NCBI RefSeq assembly: GCF_005860775.1
Contig: NZ_VCHQ01000001.1
Coordinates: 124,001-188,000 of the forward strand
Direction of reading: 5' to 3'
Length of the DNA: 64,000 bases
Origin: Klebsiella indica
Lineage (GTDB): Bacteria > Pseudomonadota > Gammaproteobacteria > Enterobacterales > Enterobacteriaceae
Shown here: one piece after another, positions 51,062 through 61,911 of the stretch
Layout of the letters: each line of letters opens with the position of its first letter
Position numbering within the stretch: position 1 is the first letter of the stretch
Translations under genes and position numbers: made by a program
Notes under the pieces: generated by a model
Seen by the model: only the letters and a program-made list of their open reading frames with translations
Database searches by the model: none
Told to the model about the DNA's origin: nothing

Positions 51062-52033
51062 TTAAGGCAGAATAGACGGCTGATCCGCCCCTTCTTTCTC
51101 CACTTTCTGCTGCAGCATATGCTCGCGCTTCATGCCCAGCTTCAGCGCCAGCGCGGACGCCACGTAAATAGAAGAAGCCGTACCGATAGAGACGCCGATC
51201 AACATGGTCAGCGAGAAGCCCTGCAGAATCGGACCGCCAAAGAGATACAGCATCAGGATAACCATCAAAGTGGTCCCGGATGTGATCAAGGTACGGTGCA
51301 GCGTCTGTGTTAACGACACGTTAAAGATTTCGTACGGCGTACCGCGGCGAATCTTACGGAAGTTTTCACGAATACGGTCAGATACCACGATACTGTCATT
51401 AAGCGAGTAACCGATAACCGACATCAACGATGCCACGATAGTCAGGTCAATCTCAACATGCAGTAGCGACAGTACGCCCATCGTAATCACCACGTCGTGC
51501 GCCAGCGCGATAACCACCCCGGCAGCCAGACGCCATTCAAAGCGGAAACCGACGTAAATCAGGATGCATACCAGCGCGGCGATCAGCGCCAGGGCGCCGG
51601 TCTGAGCAAGATCTGCTCCGACGCTCGGCCCCACAAACTCAATGCGTTTAACCGTTGCGTTCTGGCTGGTTGAGTCGTTAATCACCTGTACGACTTTGCT
51701 GCCCAGCTCCTGGCTACCTTTGGCTTCATGTACCGGCGGCATACGCACCATAATATCGCGACTGCTGCCGAAGTTTTGCAACTGCGGCTCTTCAAAGCCC
51801 GCCTTCTGCAGCGACGCGCGCACCTGGTCCATATCGACAGGTTTTTCGAGGGTAATTTCAATCACCGTACCACCGGTGAAATCAAGCCCCCAGTTAAACC
51901 CGCGCACGCCCATGATAATGATGGACAGAATCAGCAAAAAACCCGAAATGCCGAAGGCCCAGTAGTCCCAGCGCATAAAGTCCCAGACTTTACGGCCGTG
52001 GTTCAATTGTTCAACAGTATATTCCTGTGCCAC
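51062..52033 (-). CDS. secF: Protein translocase subunit SecF
   Basis: Membrane partner of SecD in the SecDF-YajC complex, which uses the proton motive force to help protein export. 323 residues, six membrane helices, with [25 protein letters not shown]-like ([14 protein letters not shown]) and [14 protein letters not shown] family motifs. Ten bases after secD. Confidence 0.98.
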   Translation of the reverse strand: MAQEYTVEQLNHGRKVWDFMRWDYWAFGISGFLLILSIIIMGVRGFNWGLDFTGGTVIEITLEKPVDMDQVRASLQKAGFEEPQLQNFGSSRDIMVRMPPVHEAKGSQELGSKVVQVINDSTSQNATVKRIEFVGPSVGADLAQTGALALIAALVCILIYVGFRFEWRLAAGVVIALAHDVVITMGVLSLLHVEIDLTIVASLMSVIGYSLNDSIVVSDRIRENFRKIRRGTPYEIFNVSLTQTLHRTLITSGTTLMVILMLYLFGGPILQGFSLTMLIGVSIGTASSIYVASALALKLGMKREHMLQQKVEKEGADQPSILP

Positions 52034-52043
52034 AACGCACTCC

Positions 52044-53891
52044 TCAGATAGACAGCTTTTTAACGCGCTTGCCGCCGTACAGCAGGTTCACGATGGCACG
52101 GGTGCCGACGATAGCGGTAAACATTGAGGTCGCAATACCGATACCGGTGGTAATCGCAAACCCTTTAATGGCGCCGGTACCGACTGCGTACAGGATGATG
52201 ACTTTAATCAGCGTGGTGATGTTGGCGTCAAAGATGGAACTGAACGCGCCGCGATAACCTTCGTCAATCGCCTGCTGCACGGTACGCCCGTTACTCAGCT
52301 CTTCTTTAATACGCTCGTTAATCAGAACGTTGGCGTCAACCGCCACCGCAAGGGTTAACACGATCCCCGCAATCCCCGGCATGGTCAGCGTCGCCCCCGG
52401 AATCAGGGACATAATGCCGACAATCAGCACCAGGTTTGCAATCAGCGCCGAAGTCGCAATCAGGCCGAACTTCTTGTAGAAGAAAATCATAAACAGAATA
52501 GAGACCACCAGACCGGCCAGACAAGCCTCCAGGCCCTGCTTGATGTTCTGCATACCCAGAGTTGGGCCAATGGTACGCTCTTCAACAATCTGAATCGGCG
52601 CAATCAATGCGCCCGCACGCAGCAGCAGCGAGAGCTGACGCGCTTCGGTGGCATTGCTGATGCCGGTAATACGGAAGCTATTCCCCAGGCGAGACTGGAT
52701 GTTGGCGATGTTAATCACCTCTTCCTCTTTTGCCAGAATCGCACGACCGCTGGCATCTTTCTTACCGCTGTCTTTATACTCCACAAACAGGGTCGCCATC
52801 GGTTTACCGATGTTGTCCTTGGTGAAGTTAGACATGATGTTGCCGCCAGCGCTATCGAGAGAGATATTAACCTGCGGCTGGTTGAACTCATCCATGCTCG
52901 ACGTCGAGTCGGTGATATGGTCACCAGTGAGGATCACCCGCTTATACAGCACAACCGGCTGGCCTTCACGAGTATATTTCACTTCCGAGTCGCCCGGAAC
53001 GCGGCCTGCAGCGGCTGCGGCGCTGTCAACGTTGGTGTTAACCAGACGGAATTCCAGCGTCGCGGTTGCGCCCAAAATCTCTTTCGCGCGCGCGGTATCC
53101 TGGATACCCGGCAGCTCAACCACAATACGGTCAGACCCCTGACGCTGAACCAGCGGTTCGGCAACGCCCAGTTGGTTTACACGGTTACGCAGGATATTGA
53201 TGTTCTGCTGAACGGCATATTCGCGGGCTTCTTTCAGGCGATCATCGGTCATCACGGCCTTCAGACCGGTACTGCCCTGGGAGGAAATAACCAGATCGCG
53301 GTGACGCGGGCTAAGGTAAGAGATAGCCTGGTCGCGTGCCGCGCTGTCGCGAAAAGCGATGGTCAGGCCGTAGTTATCGGCTTTACGCACGGTGGTGTAA
53401 GGAATGCCTTTATCACGCAGCTCGCTGCGCAGGCTGTCGATATTCTGCTCCTGCAGTTTACTCAGCGCGGTATCCATGTCGACTTCCATCAGGAAGTGCA
53501 CGCCGCCCCGCAGGTCAAGACCCAGCTTCATCGGCTCGGCGTACAGGGCCGCCAGCCAGCGTGGCGTTGCCGGAGCAAGGTTAAGCGCCACGACGTATTT
53601 GTCACCCAGCGCGCCCATTAGCGCTTCGCGCGCGCGCAGCTGGATATCGGTGGTGTCGAAGCGCGCGAGAATTGCGCCCTCTTCCAGTGCCACAGACTTC
53701 GCGGTAATTTTTTCTTCTTGTAGTGTTTTCTGGACCTGGATCAGCGTTTGCTCACTGGCGGCGACGCCGCGCGCGCCAGTGATTTGAACAGCCGGATCCT
53801 CACCATACAGGTTGGGAAGCGCATAGACTAAGCCGACGACAATAACGACGACCAGCATGACGTACTTCCACAAAGGATAACGGTTTAACAC
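52044..53891 (-). CDS. secD: Protein translocase subunit SecD
   Basis: Large SecDF subunit; 615 residues as in E. coli. First helix at about 8-28, large periplasmic P1 domain (about 30-450) with [15 protein letters not shown], then five helices with [26 protein letters not shown] carrying the conserved Asp of the proton path. Between yajC and secF. Confidence 0.98.
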   Translation of the reverse strand: MLNRYPLWKYVMLVVVIVVGLVYALPNLYGEDPAVQITGARGVAASEQTLIQVQKTLQEEKITAKSVALEEGAILARFDTTDIQLRAREALMGALGDKYVVALNLAPATPRWLAALYAEPMKLGLDLRGGVHFLMEVDMDTALSKLQEQNIDSLRSELRDKGIPYTTVRKADNYGLTIAFRDSAARDQAISYLSPRHRDLVISSQGSTGLKAVMTDDRLKEAREYAVQQNINILRNRVNQLGVAEPLVQRQGSDRIVVELPGIQDTARAKEILGATATLEFRLVNTNVDSAAAAAGRVPGDSEVKYTREGQPVVLYKRVILTGDHITDSTSSMDEFNQPQVNISLDSAGGNIMSNFTKDNIGKPMATLFVEYKDSGKKDASGRAILAKEEEVINIANIQSRLGNSFRITGISNATEARQLSLLLRAGALIAPIQIVEERTIGPTLGMQNIKQGLEACLAGLVVSILFMIFFYKKFGLIATSALIANLVLIVGIMSLIPGATLTMPGIAGIVLTLAVAVDANVLINERIKEELSNGRTVQQAIDEGYRGAFSSIFDANITTLIKVIILYAVGTGAIKGFAITTGIGIATSMFTAIVGTRAIVNLLYGGKRVKKLSI

Positions 53892-53918
53892 GGCAGTTCC
53901 CTTAGGGAAAATGAATAA

Positions 53919-54251
53919 TTACAGCGCCTTCATTGTGCCTTTCGGCAGAACGGCAGCTACGAAGTCACGTTTGATAACCACTTCGGTGGTATCGTTCAGC
54001 GCGATAGCGATGTATCCGCTTTCAGCAACTTTAGTAACGCGACCAACCAGACCACCGTTGGTCAACACTTCATCCCCCTTGGCGATGGAGTTCATCAGGT
54101 TTTTATGTTCCTTGGTGCGTTTCTGTTGTGGACGCAGGATCATGAAGTAAAAAATCAGACCAAACACCACCAGCATCAGAATCAGAGACATCGGGCTGCC
54201 CTGCGCCGCGCCGCCAGTTGCCGCTACCGCATCAGAAATAAAAAAGCTCAT
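53919..54251 (-). CDS. yajC: SecDF accessory protein YajC
   Basis: Small inner-membrane protein of the SecDF-YajC complex. 110 residues starting MSFFISDAVAATG; one helix (about 20-41, LILMLVVFGLIFYFMI) followed by RPQQKRTKEHKNLM and a small cytoplasmic domain. An ATG ten codons upstream is not conserved. Starts 22 bases after tgt. Confidence 0.97.
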   Translation of the reverse strand: MSFFISDAVAATGGAAQGSPMSLILMLVVFGLIFYFMILRPQQKRTKEHKNLMNSIAKGDEVLTNGGLVGRVTKVAESGYIAIALNDTTEVVIKRDFVAAVLPKGTMKAL

Positions 54252-54273
54252 TGAAATTCCCTCATTATTAAAA

Positions 54274-55434
<1,161 letters not shown>

Positions 55435-55509
55435 TTAACGACTCGCTACGGAATGATCCCATAGCGAATAAATCCTGAAGGCGTCAAAATGGCAAGCAAG
55501 ATCGCCTTC

Positions 55510-56574
55510 TTATGGACGCTCAAAAATAGCCTGCGGATTGTACGTGATAAACATCGCGTCCCCGTAGCTAAAAAAACGATATTTTTGTTCTACCGCAGCC
55601 TTATAGGCATTCATGGTGTGCTGATAACCAGCAAACGCCGAGACCAGCATAATCAACGTCGATTCAGGCAGATGGAAGTTAGTCACCAGCGCGTCGATCA
55701 CTTTGTACTGATAGCCCGGATAGATAAAAATCTGCGTCTCGTCGAAGAAGGGCTCAATCAGATCATTTTTCGCCGCCTGCGCCGCGCTTTCAAGTGAGCG
55801 TACTGACGTTGTCCCTACCGCAATAACCCGGTTGCCGCGGGCTTTTGCCGCCAGCACCGCGTCGACCACTTCCTGCGGCACCTCCGCATATTCAGAGTGC
55901 ATAATGTGGTCTTCAATAGCGTCAACCCGCACCGGCTGGAATGTACCGGCTCCCACATGCAGCGTGACAAACGCCGTCTCAATGCCTTTTTCACGCAGTT
56001 CCGCCAGCAACGGCTCGTCAAAGTGCAGACCGGCGGTCGGCGCGGCGACGGCGCCGGGTTTGCTGCTGTAGACGGTCTGATACAATTCGCGATCCGCGTC
56101 TTCATCCGGGCGATCAATATACGGCGGCAACGGCATATGACCGATAGCATTCAGAATATCCAGTACCGGACGCGGGTCGTTGAATTCGACTTCAAACAGC
56201 GCGCCGTGACGCGCCAGCATGGTGGCTTTAATACTTTCATCATCGCCAAGCAGCAGTTCCGCGCCGGGTTTCGGCGCTTTAGAGGCGCGAATATGTGCCA
56301 GAATACGTTTATCATCAAGCATGCGTTCAACCAGCACCTCGATCTTACCGCCGCTGGCTTTGCGGCCAAACAGACGGGCCGGGATCACGCGGGTATTGTT
56401 AAAGACCAGCAGATCGCCTGGATTGAGCTTGTCGAGTAAATCGGTGAAAGTACCGTGCGTCAGCGCGCCCGTCGGCCCATCTAATGACAGCAAGCGGCAA
56501 CGACTGCGCTCAGGCATGGGATAGTGGGCAATCAGGGATTCGGGTAATTCAAAGGAAAAATCAGCAACGCGCAT
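55510..56574 (-). CDS. queA: S-adenosylmethionine:tRNA ribosyltransferase-isomerase
   Basis: Adds the cyclopentane precursor to preQ1 in tRNA during queuosine synthesis. 354 residues (E. coli 356), starting [19 protein letters not shown], with [24 protein letters not shown] and [12 protein letters not shown]. First gene of the operon; divergent from acpH, with an ERIC element between them. Confidence 0.97.
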   Translation of the reverse strand: MRVADFSFELPESLIAHYPMPERSRCRLLSLDGPTGALTHGTFTDLLDKLNPGDLLVFNNTRVIPARLFGRKASGGKIEVLVERMLDDKRILAHIRASKAPKPGAELLLGDDESIKATMLARHGALFEVEFNDPRPVLDILNAIGHMPLPPYIDRPDEDADRELYQTVYSSKPGAVAAPTAGLHFDEPLLAELREKGIETAFVTLHVGAGTFQPVRVDAIEDHIMHSEYAEVPQEVVDAVLAAKARGNRVIAVGTTSVRSLESAAQAAKNDLIEPFFDETQIFIYPGYQYKVIDALVTNFHLPESTLIMLVSAFAGYQHTMNAYKAAVEQKYRFFSYGDAMFITYNPQAIFERP

Positions 56575-56671
56575 GACGGTAACTCAGACTTAATAAAGAG
56601 GCGGGTAGTCTAGTGCCCGGGCGTTCTCCCTGCAACCTTTACCCCGCCGCAGAGTTAGAATACTCTGAATG

Positions 56672-56815
56672 ATTCGCGTTGCAGGGCAAAACGCCCTGCC
56701 GTTTTGAACCGCGCTCGCGCTAGCCTCGTAAGGAGGAGGCCGACGGGCCGAATCTCATGGATGAGACGCGTCACTCAGAAGTCAACACACCTGCAACTTG
56801 AAGTATGGCGAGTAT
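56672..56815 (+). repeat. ERIC-derived element ending at the acpH start codon
   Basis: The left end (ATTCGCGTTGCAGG) and right end (ACCTGCAACTTGAAGTATGGCGAGTAT) match ERIC. The usual central hairpin (CCCCAGGAGC..GTGACTGGGG) is missing; in its place is an about 70-base segment (TTTTGAACCGCG..GAGGCCGACGGGCCGAATC) related to the insert in the copy at 48902. The right end stops one base before the acpH ATG. Confidence 0.75.
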
Positions 56816-56816
56816 T

Positions 56817-57398
56817 ATGAATTTTCTTGCACATTTACATTTAGCCCATCTCGCTGACAGCTCGCTTTCCGGCAATCTGCTGGCCGATTTTGTCCGGGGA
56901 AACCCGGAATCGCACTTTCCGCCAGAGGTCGTGGATGGCATTCTGATGCACCGTCGCATTGATGTCATGACGGATAACCTGCCGGAAGTCCGCGAAGCGC
57001 GCGAGTGGTTTCGCCGCGAAACCCGACGTGTCGCGCCGATTACGCTCGACGTCATGTGGGATCATTTTCTGTCACGTCACTGGACGCAACTTTCTCCTGA
57101 CTTTCCGCTGTCGGCGTTTGTCGGCTACGCCCATACCCAGGTAGCGCAGATCCTGCCCGACTCCCCGCCGCGTTTTGTTAATCTCAATGAATACCTCTGG
57201 TCAGAGCGCTGGCTTGAACGCTACCGGGATATGGATTTCATTCAGCGGGTACTAAACGGTATGGCCAGTCGCCGTCCGCGCCTCGCGGCACTCAGCGACT
57301 CGTGGCAGGATCTGGATACTCACTACGTTCGGCTTGAACAGCAGTTCTGGCGTTTCTATCCGCAGATGATGGCGCAGGCCAAAATGCGTCAGCTATAA
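56817..57398 (+). CDS. acpH: Acyl carrier protein phosphodiesterase
   Basis: Removes the phosphopantetheine arm from holo-ACP. 193 residues from [14 protein letters not shown], as in E. coli, with the metal-binding HD-like helices ([10 protein letters not shown] and [10 protein letters not shown]). An ATG four codons upstream lies in the ERIC right end and is not conserved. The ribosome site must come from ERIC sequence (GGCGAG or GAAG), which is unusual. Confidence 0.95.
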   Translation: MNFLAHLHLAHLADSSLSGNLLADFVRGNPESHFPPEVVDGILMHRRIDVMTDNLPEVREAREWFRRETRRVAPITLDVMWDHFLSRHWTQLSPDFPLSAFVGYAHTQVAQILPDSPPRFVNLNEYLWSERWLERYRDMDFIQRVLNGMASRRPRLAALSDSWQDLDTHYVRLEQQFWRFYPQMMAQAKMRQL

Positions 57399-57506
57399 AT
57401 GAACATTATTGCGCGGCATCGTCTTGCCGGTTCATTCGCCATGCTTTTCTGATTGCGCTTTTTGCCAAAAAGACTATTCTGAACGGGTAACATTTAACAC
57501 TCATCG

Positions 57507-57543
57507 ATAGACAAAAACTATCTCATCAATTGTCAGCGTTACA
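57507..57543 (+). promoter_or_regulatory. Candidate OxyR site upstream of the peroxiredoxin gene
   Basis: ATAG-N7-CTAT is exact in the left half; after seven bases a weaker second half follows. It ends at the -35 of the predicted promoter, the place where OxyR activates transcription. Confidence 0.5.
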
Positions 57544-57572
57544 TTGAGTTTCACCGGCGCTCTTCATATACT
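57544..57572 (+). promoter_or_regulatory. Candidate promoter of the peroxiredoxin gene
   Basis: TTGAGT (-35), 17-base spacer, TATACT (-10), about 48 bases before the ATG. Confidence 0.55.
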
Positions 57573-57619
57573 TGCCCGCGTTGCGTTCCAATTAACCTTA
57601 ATATTAACAGGAGAATCAT

Positions 57620-58222
57620 ATGGTTCTGGTGACTCGTCAGGCTCCGGATTTCACAGCAGCTGCGGTACTGGGTAGCGGTGAAATTGTTGAAAACTTCAAC
57701 TTCAAACAGCACACCAGCGGTAAAGCCACCGTTCTGTTCTTCTGGCCGATGGATTTCACTTTCGTTTGCCCGTCTGAACTGATCGCTTTTGACAAACGCT
57801 ACGAAGAATTCCAGAAGCGCGGCGTAGAAGTGGTTGGCGTTTCTTTTGACTCCGAATTCGTTCACAACGCATGGCGTAACACTCCTGTCGATAAAGGCGG
57901 CATCGGTCCGGTTAAATACGCAATGGTTGCTGATGTTAAGCGTGAAATTCAGAAAGCCTACGGCATTGAGCATCCGGAAGCGGGTGTTGCGCTGCGTGGC
58001 TCTTTCCTGATCGACGCGAACGGCGTTGTTCGCCACCAGGTGGTTAACGATCTGCCACTGGGCCGTAACATCGACGAAATGCTGCGTATGGTTGACGCGC
58101 TGCAGTTCCACGAAGAGCACGGCGAAGTTTGCCCGGCACAGTGGGAAAAAGGCAAAGAAGGTATGAACGCCTCTCCGGAAGGCGTCGCTAAGTACCTGAC
58201 CGAGAACGTTTCCAGCCTGTAA
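57620..58222 (+). CDS. Typical 2-Cys peroxiredoxin (AhpC/TSA, Prx1 type)
   Basis: Cytosolic thiol peroxidase of 200 residues reducing H2O2 and organic peroxides. Peroxidatic C50 in FTFVCPSE, with the P(x)3T(S)xxC pattern (PMDFTFVC), and resolving C171 in HGEVCPAQW. Codon choice is strongly biased to highly expressed codons, suggesting abundance. Related proteins are known at the acpH-malZ interval of Salmonella and relatives (recollection, not checked) but not in E. coli K-12. It differs from the AhpC of the ahpCF operon. Followed by a strong terminator. Confidence 0.92.
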   Translation: MVLVTRQAPDFTAAAVLGSGEIVENFNFKQHTSGKATVLFFWPMDFTFVCPSELIAFDKRYEEFQKRGVEVVGVSFDSEFVHNAWRNTPVDKGGIGPVKYAMVADVKREIQKAYGIEHPEAGVALRGSFLIDANGVVRHQVVNDLPLGRNIDEMLRMVDALQFHEEHGEVCPAQWEKGKEGMNASPEGVAKYLTENVSSL

Positions 58223-58239
58223 TCGGCTCGAATGGAGAA

Positions 58240-58271
58240 AAGGCTCGCAATGCGGGCCTTTTTTGTTTTTA
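58240..58271 (+). terminator. Terminator of the peroxiredoxin gene
   Basis: An 8-bp stem (AGGCTCGC / GCGGGCCT, one G-U) with 3-nt loop followed by TTTTTT, 18 bases after the stop. Confidence 0.88.
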
Positions 58272-58464
58272 CCGCGTGGTTTTACCACCAGGCCCCTTTC
58301 TGCAAAACAGGGGGGCGGCGCATCTGGAAAACATGCGGGAACACAGGAACGCATCCAGAACTGGCCGCCAGAACAGCGACCAGAGGGCAGAACAGGTAAT
58401 CGCGAGCCTCCCGCTCTGCCAGATGAAGCCGGATCGAACCGCGCCGCGATGGGTTTATTACGCG

Positions 58465-60333
58465 CTAAAACGCAAAGCAGGAGCAGCCCAGCACGCCCCA
58501 GAAAGCCAGCGCATCCGCAAGCGGAATCAACGATTTCCGCGCAATATCATGCCGATGCCCATGAACCCCGCAGCTACCACAGCACTGATGCATCTGGGCT
58601 ATCGCGCCGATTTTCGCCGCTGCCGGCGGCGCTGAGCGGTAATGACCCGGCACCTGCACCACAGGCGACCATTCTGGCAGCACCGGAATGGGCGGCGGCG
58701 CCAGCGGTGTAAAGTGACCAGCGGCATAAACAACGTTACCATCGACAATCGTCATCACCGACTCAATGCCCTTGATCTCCTCTTCCGGCACGCGGAAATA
58801 GTCCTTCGACAGCACGACCAGATCAGCAAGCTGATCTGGTGCGATACGCCCTTTCTTACCCTGCTCGCTGGAGAACCACGCGCTGCCCGCGGTCCACAAC
58901 TCCAGCGCCACATCCCGCGGCAGGCGATTACTGTCGTCGTACATCGCCATCCCGCCAACGGTACGCCCGGAAACCAGCCAGTAGAGCGCGGTCCACGGAT
59001 TGTAGCTTGCCACGCGGGTGGCATCGGTTCCCAGCCCCACCGGAACGTCCAGCGCAAGCATTTTCGCCACCGGAGGAGTATGTTTGACCGCTTCTTTGCC
59101 GTAACGATCGACAAAATATTCCCCCTGAAAAGCCATCCGGTGTTGCACCGCAATACCGCCGCCCAGCGCCCTGACGCGTTCAATATTGCGTTCGCTGATC
59201 GTCTCCGCATGATCGAAAAACCAGTGCAGACCATTGAACGGAATATCGCGGTTCACCTTTTCAAACACATCCAGCATCCGGCTGATAGACTCATCGTAGG
59301 TGGCATGCAGGCGAAACGGCCAGCGGTGCTCGACAAGATGGCGCACCACCCGCTCCAGTTCATCTTCCATGCCCTCAGGCAGATCCGGACGCGGCTGCAG
59401 AAAATCTTCGAAATCCGCTGCCGAGAAGACCAGCATCTCTCCGGCGCCGTTGGCGCGATAAAAGTCGGTTCCCTGCCCCGGCTTCAGCATATCGGTCCAG
59501 CGCTCAAAGTCTTCCAGTTCCTGCTGCGGACGCTGAGTAAACAGGTTATAGGCGATGCGCACGGTCATCTGCGCTTTAGCGTGGAGTTGCTCGATTATCT
59601 CGTAATCTTCCGGGTAGTTCTGGAAACCGCCTCCGGCATCAATGGCGCTGGTCAGTCCCAGGCGATTCAGCTCGCGCATAAACTGGCGGGTTGAGTTGAT
59701 CTGAAATTCCAGCGGCAGCTTCGGGCCTTTCGCCAGCGCCGAGTAGAGGAGCATCGCGTTAGGCTTAGCGATCAGCATCCCGGTTGGATTACCATTACCA
59801 TCGCGGACGATCTCGCCGCCCGCCGGATCGGGCGTCGCTTTGGTATAGCCCACCGCCTTCAGCGCCGCGCGATTAAGCAATGCGCGATCGTAAAGATGCA
59901 GGACAAAAACGGGGGTATCCGGCGCCGCTTCGTTAAGCTCCTCCAGGGTCGGCATCCGCCGTTCGGCAAACTGAAATTCGCTCCAGCCGCCCACCACGCG
60001 AACCCACTGCGGCGATGGCGTACGATCGGCCTGATCTTTCAGCATCCGCAGCGCGTCGGCCAGCGAGGGAACCCCCTCCCAACGCAGCTCCAGATTGTAG
60101 TTAAGCCCGCCGCGAATCAGATGCAGGTGCGAATCATTCAGGCCTGGGATCACCGTATGACCTTTGAGATCGATAACTTGCGTTCCCTCCCCGGCAAAAC
60201 TCATGATCCGATCGTTGCTACCGGCGGCGATAATTTTACCCTCAGCGATGGCGACCGCATCGGCCAGTGGGTTTTGACGATCGAGAGTATGAATCTGACC
60301 ATGGGTCAGGATCAGTGTGGCAGTTTGCGACAT
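58465..60333 (-). CDS. Amidohydrolase-family protein (YtcJ-like) with Cys/His-rich tail
   Basis: A 622-residue amidohydrolase_3 type metal-dependent hydrolase. N-terminal beta sandwich, then metal motif DSHLH (H69, H71), HLIRGG, the HATYDESISRML, HWFFDHAE and GLGTDATRVASYNPW segments of the TIM barrel, and the second sandwich half (ADLVVLSKDYFRVPEEEIKGIESVMTIVDG). After about residue 580 it has an unusual tail with QCCGSCGVHGHRHD and a final hydrophobic stretch (ADALAFWGVLGCSC), which could bind metal or touch the membrane. No signal peptide. Substrate unknown; last gene of the leftward three-gene set, 24 bases after the previous gene. Confidence 0.85.
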   Translation of the reverse strand: MSQTATLILTHGQIHTLDRQNPLADAVAIAEGKIIAAGSNDRIMSFAGEGTQVIDLKGHTVIPGLNDSHLHLIRGGLNYNLELRWEGVPSLADALRMLKDQADRTPSPQWVRVVGGWSEFQFAERRMPTLEELNEAAPDTPVFVLHLYDRALLNRAALKAVGYTKATPDPAGGEIVRDGNGNPTGMLIAKPNAMLLYSALAKGPKLPLEFQINSTRQFMRELNRLGLTSAIDAGGGFQNYPEDYEIIEQLHAKAQMTVRIAYNLFTQRPQQELEDFERWTDMLKPGQGTDFYRANGAGEMLVFSAADFEDFLQPRPDLPEGMEDELERVVRHLVEHRWPFRLHATYDESISRMLDVFEKVNRDIPFNGLHWFFDHAETISERNIERVRALGGGIAVQHRMAFQGEYFVDRYGKEAVKHTPPVAKMLALDVPVGLGTDATRVASYNPWTALYWLVSGRTVGGMAMYDDSNRLPRDVALELWTAGSAWFSSEQGKKGRIAPDQLADLVVLSKDYFRVPEEEIKGIESVMTIVDGNVVYAAGHFTPLAPPPIPVLPEWSPVVQVPGHYRSAPPAAAKIGAIAQMHQCCGSCGVHGHRHDIARKSLIPLADALAFWGVLGCSCFAF

Positions 60334-60357
60334 AACACGCTCCTTCAGGCGTCTGGC

Positions 60358-60903
60358 TCAGCTTTTCTTTAGCCAGCCAGCAAACAGACGGGTCACGATG
60401 GGCATCCAGAGCCAGACCACCAGCGCGACCACACAGGCATCATTGATCAGATGCAACAGCACGCTTCCCCTTAGCGAGGGCAACAGTATCCCGGTCATCC
60501 ACGGCACCAGATTGGTGCTGGGAAAAATCACCAGCAGAGTGATGAAAAATTGCTTCCAGCGCAGTGGCTGACGCTGATTAGCGACAGGCGGAGTAAACCA
60601 GAATGCCGGTTCAGTGCGCACTTCGATCCGATCGCCTTCACTCAGCAACGGCGCGATTTCCGCCACCAACTGACGACGGGTTTCCGACTGTGTCCAGGCA
60701 TAAAGATGCTCAATGGTGTCAAAGCGAATAATGACGCTCCATAGATTCTGTCCGGCGACCGGACGAATAACGTTTACGCCAAGATGACCGGGAAATTCCG
60801 CCGCTATCGGCATAATTTTGCCCAGCCACGCTTCATAACGTTCGCCGTGCTCCGGGTCGAGCACATGACTGATAACCAGAGTCACCGATTTCTGTTGCGC
60901 CAT
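60358..60903 (-). CDS. Antibiotic biosynthesis monooxygenase (ABM)-like protein with membrane C-terminus
   Basis: A 181-residue protein. N-terminal ABM ferredoxin-like domain (about 5-105: TLVISHVLDPEHGERYEAWL..FPGHLGVNVIRP..LWSVIIRFDTIEHLYAW) and a C-terminal part with two hydrophobic helices (about 118-140, FFITLLVIFPSTNLVPWM; 150-172, DACVVALVVWLWMPIVTRL). This two-part form is known in uncharacterised membrane proteins. The start MAQQKSVTL follows AAGGAA; an ATG ten codons upstream is less likely. Confidence 0.82.
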   Translation of the reverse strand: MAQQKSVTLVISHVLDPEHGERYEAWLGKIMPIAAEFPGHLGVNVIRPVAGQNLWSVIIRFDTIEHLYAWTQSETRRQLVAEIAPLLSEGDRIEVRTEPAFWFTPPVANQRQPLRWKQFFITLLVIFPSTNLVPWMTGILLPSLRGSVLLHLINDACVVALVVWLWMPIVTRLFAGWLKKS

Positions 60904-60948
60904 TAAGCGTTCCTTACTGAGGGGGAATGGCAATACACAACATCATTC

Positions 60949-61057
60949 AGGTGGCATCGGAGCGGCAAGATTGTACGTCCCCGGAAGCTTGCGTAAGTTC
61001 AGTGACCGGGGCGGGCAAAGGACGCTAACCAAGAGGCCGCCTGAGGATGACGTGTGT
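60949..61057 (+). repeat. ERIC element inside the amidohydrolase operon
   Basis: Matches ERIC along about 109 bases: GCGGCAAG, core GTCCCCGGAAGCTTGCGTAAGTTCAGTGACCGGGG, and CGCCTGAGGATGACG. It directly follows the stop codon of the isochorismatase-like gene and ends 45 bases before the ABM-like start, so it should be in the mRNA and form the ERIC hairpin. Confidence 0.75.
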
Positions 61058-61699
61058 TCAGCCCTTGCGCGCCGGTGCGCCGTGTACCATGGTATAAGCG
61101 TAATCCACGCCCATCCCATAGGCACCGCCATGTTCGCGGACCAGGTCCATCACCGCGTCATAAGTCTCTTTACGCGACCAGTCGCGCTGATACTCAAGCA
61201 GTACCTGCTGCCAGGTCACCGGTATCGCACCGGCCTGCACCATACGGTCAATTGCGCGCTCATGGGCATCAACCGAGGTACCGCCAGAGGTATCGGTCAC
61301 GACGTAAACTTCATAGCCTTCATCCAGCGCCATAAGAGCCGGAAAGGTCAGGCAGACTTCGGTCCACAAAGCGGAAATAATCAATTTCTTACGCCCGGTC
61401 GCTTTTACCGCAGCAACAAAAGCGGCATCTTCCCAGGAGTTCATCGACGTACGTTCAATTGGCATCACTTCCGGATGTACAGCCAGTAATTCTGGCCAGA
61501 TATAACCGCTGAAGCTTTTCGTTTCTACGGAAGTATAAATCACCGGAACAGCAAATATTTTCCCGGTTTTAGCTAAAGCCACCGTATTATTTTTCAGCGT
61601 CTGGCGGTCAATGTTCGCCACACCGAATGACATTTGCGGCTGGTGATCGATAAAAATAAGCGCAGAGTTAGAGGGATCGATAAGTTCACGAATAGACAT
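61058..61699 (-). CDS. Isochorismatase-like cysteine hydrolase (YcaC type)
   Basis: A 213-residue member of the isochorismatase-like hydrolases. The catalytic Asp (D18 in FIDHQPQM), the nucleophile C116 in LWTEVCLTFPA with the preceding cis-peptide region, and the lysine-bearing strand GRKKLIISA are present. Overall closest to E. coli YcaC, whose substrate is unknown. First gene of the leftward set, divergent from the LysR gene, start preceded by AGGATAT. Confidence 0.87.
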   Translation of the reverse strand: MSIRELIDPSNSALIFIDHQPQMSFGVANIDRQTLKNNTVALAKTGKIFAVPVIYTSVETKSFSGYIWPELLAVHPEVMPIERTSMNSWEDAAFVAAVKATGRKKLIISALWTEVCLTFPALMALDEGYEVYVVTDTSGGTSVDAHERAIDRMVQAGAIPVTWQQVLLEYQRDWSRKETYDAVMDLVREHGGAYGMGVDYAYTMVHGAPARKG

Positions 61700-61781
61700 A
61701 ATATATCCTGTTAATCAATAAGTTAAAAAGATACTGCCATCACCGCGGTATTGTTCAAATCCTGGCTGATAAAAGGCGGTG

Positions 61782-61787
61782 AGTATA
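61782..61787 (-). promoter_or_regulatory. Candidate -10 of the isochorismatase-like operon
   Basis: TATACT read leftward inside CTATACTCA; the -35 is poor, as expected for an activator-dependent promoter. The leader would be about 75 bases. Confidence 0.35.
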
Positions 61788-61882
61788 GTCAGTAATTTCT
61801 AACAAGTTATTAAGTATTTTTTTATGATTTATTTTTAAGATAAACAATCATGGATATTTAATTAACTATTCACCGCATTGTA

Positions 61883-61911
61883 TTTATCGAAATTTTATCG
61901 TGAGCTATACT
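61883..61911 (+). promoter_or_regulatory. Candidate promoter of the LysR gene
   Basis: TTTATC (weak -35), 17-base spacer, TATACT (-10) inside the same 9-mer CTATACTCA found at the opposite promoter. Confidence 0.35.

Noticed and set aside
58642-59694. A 350-codon open frame antisense to the amidohydrolase gene
   Set aside because: The leftward frame has clear amidohydrolase motifs; the opposite frame has no recognisable domain and only reflects GC-rich codon structure.
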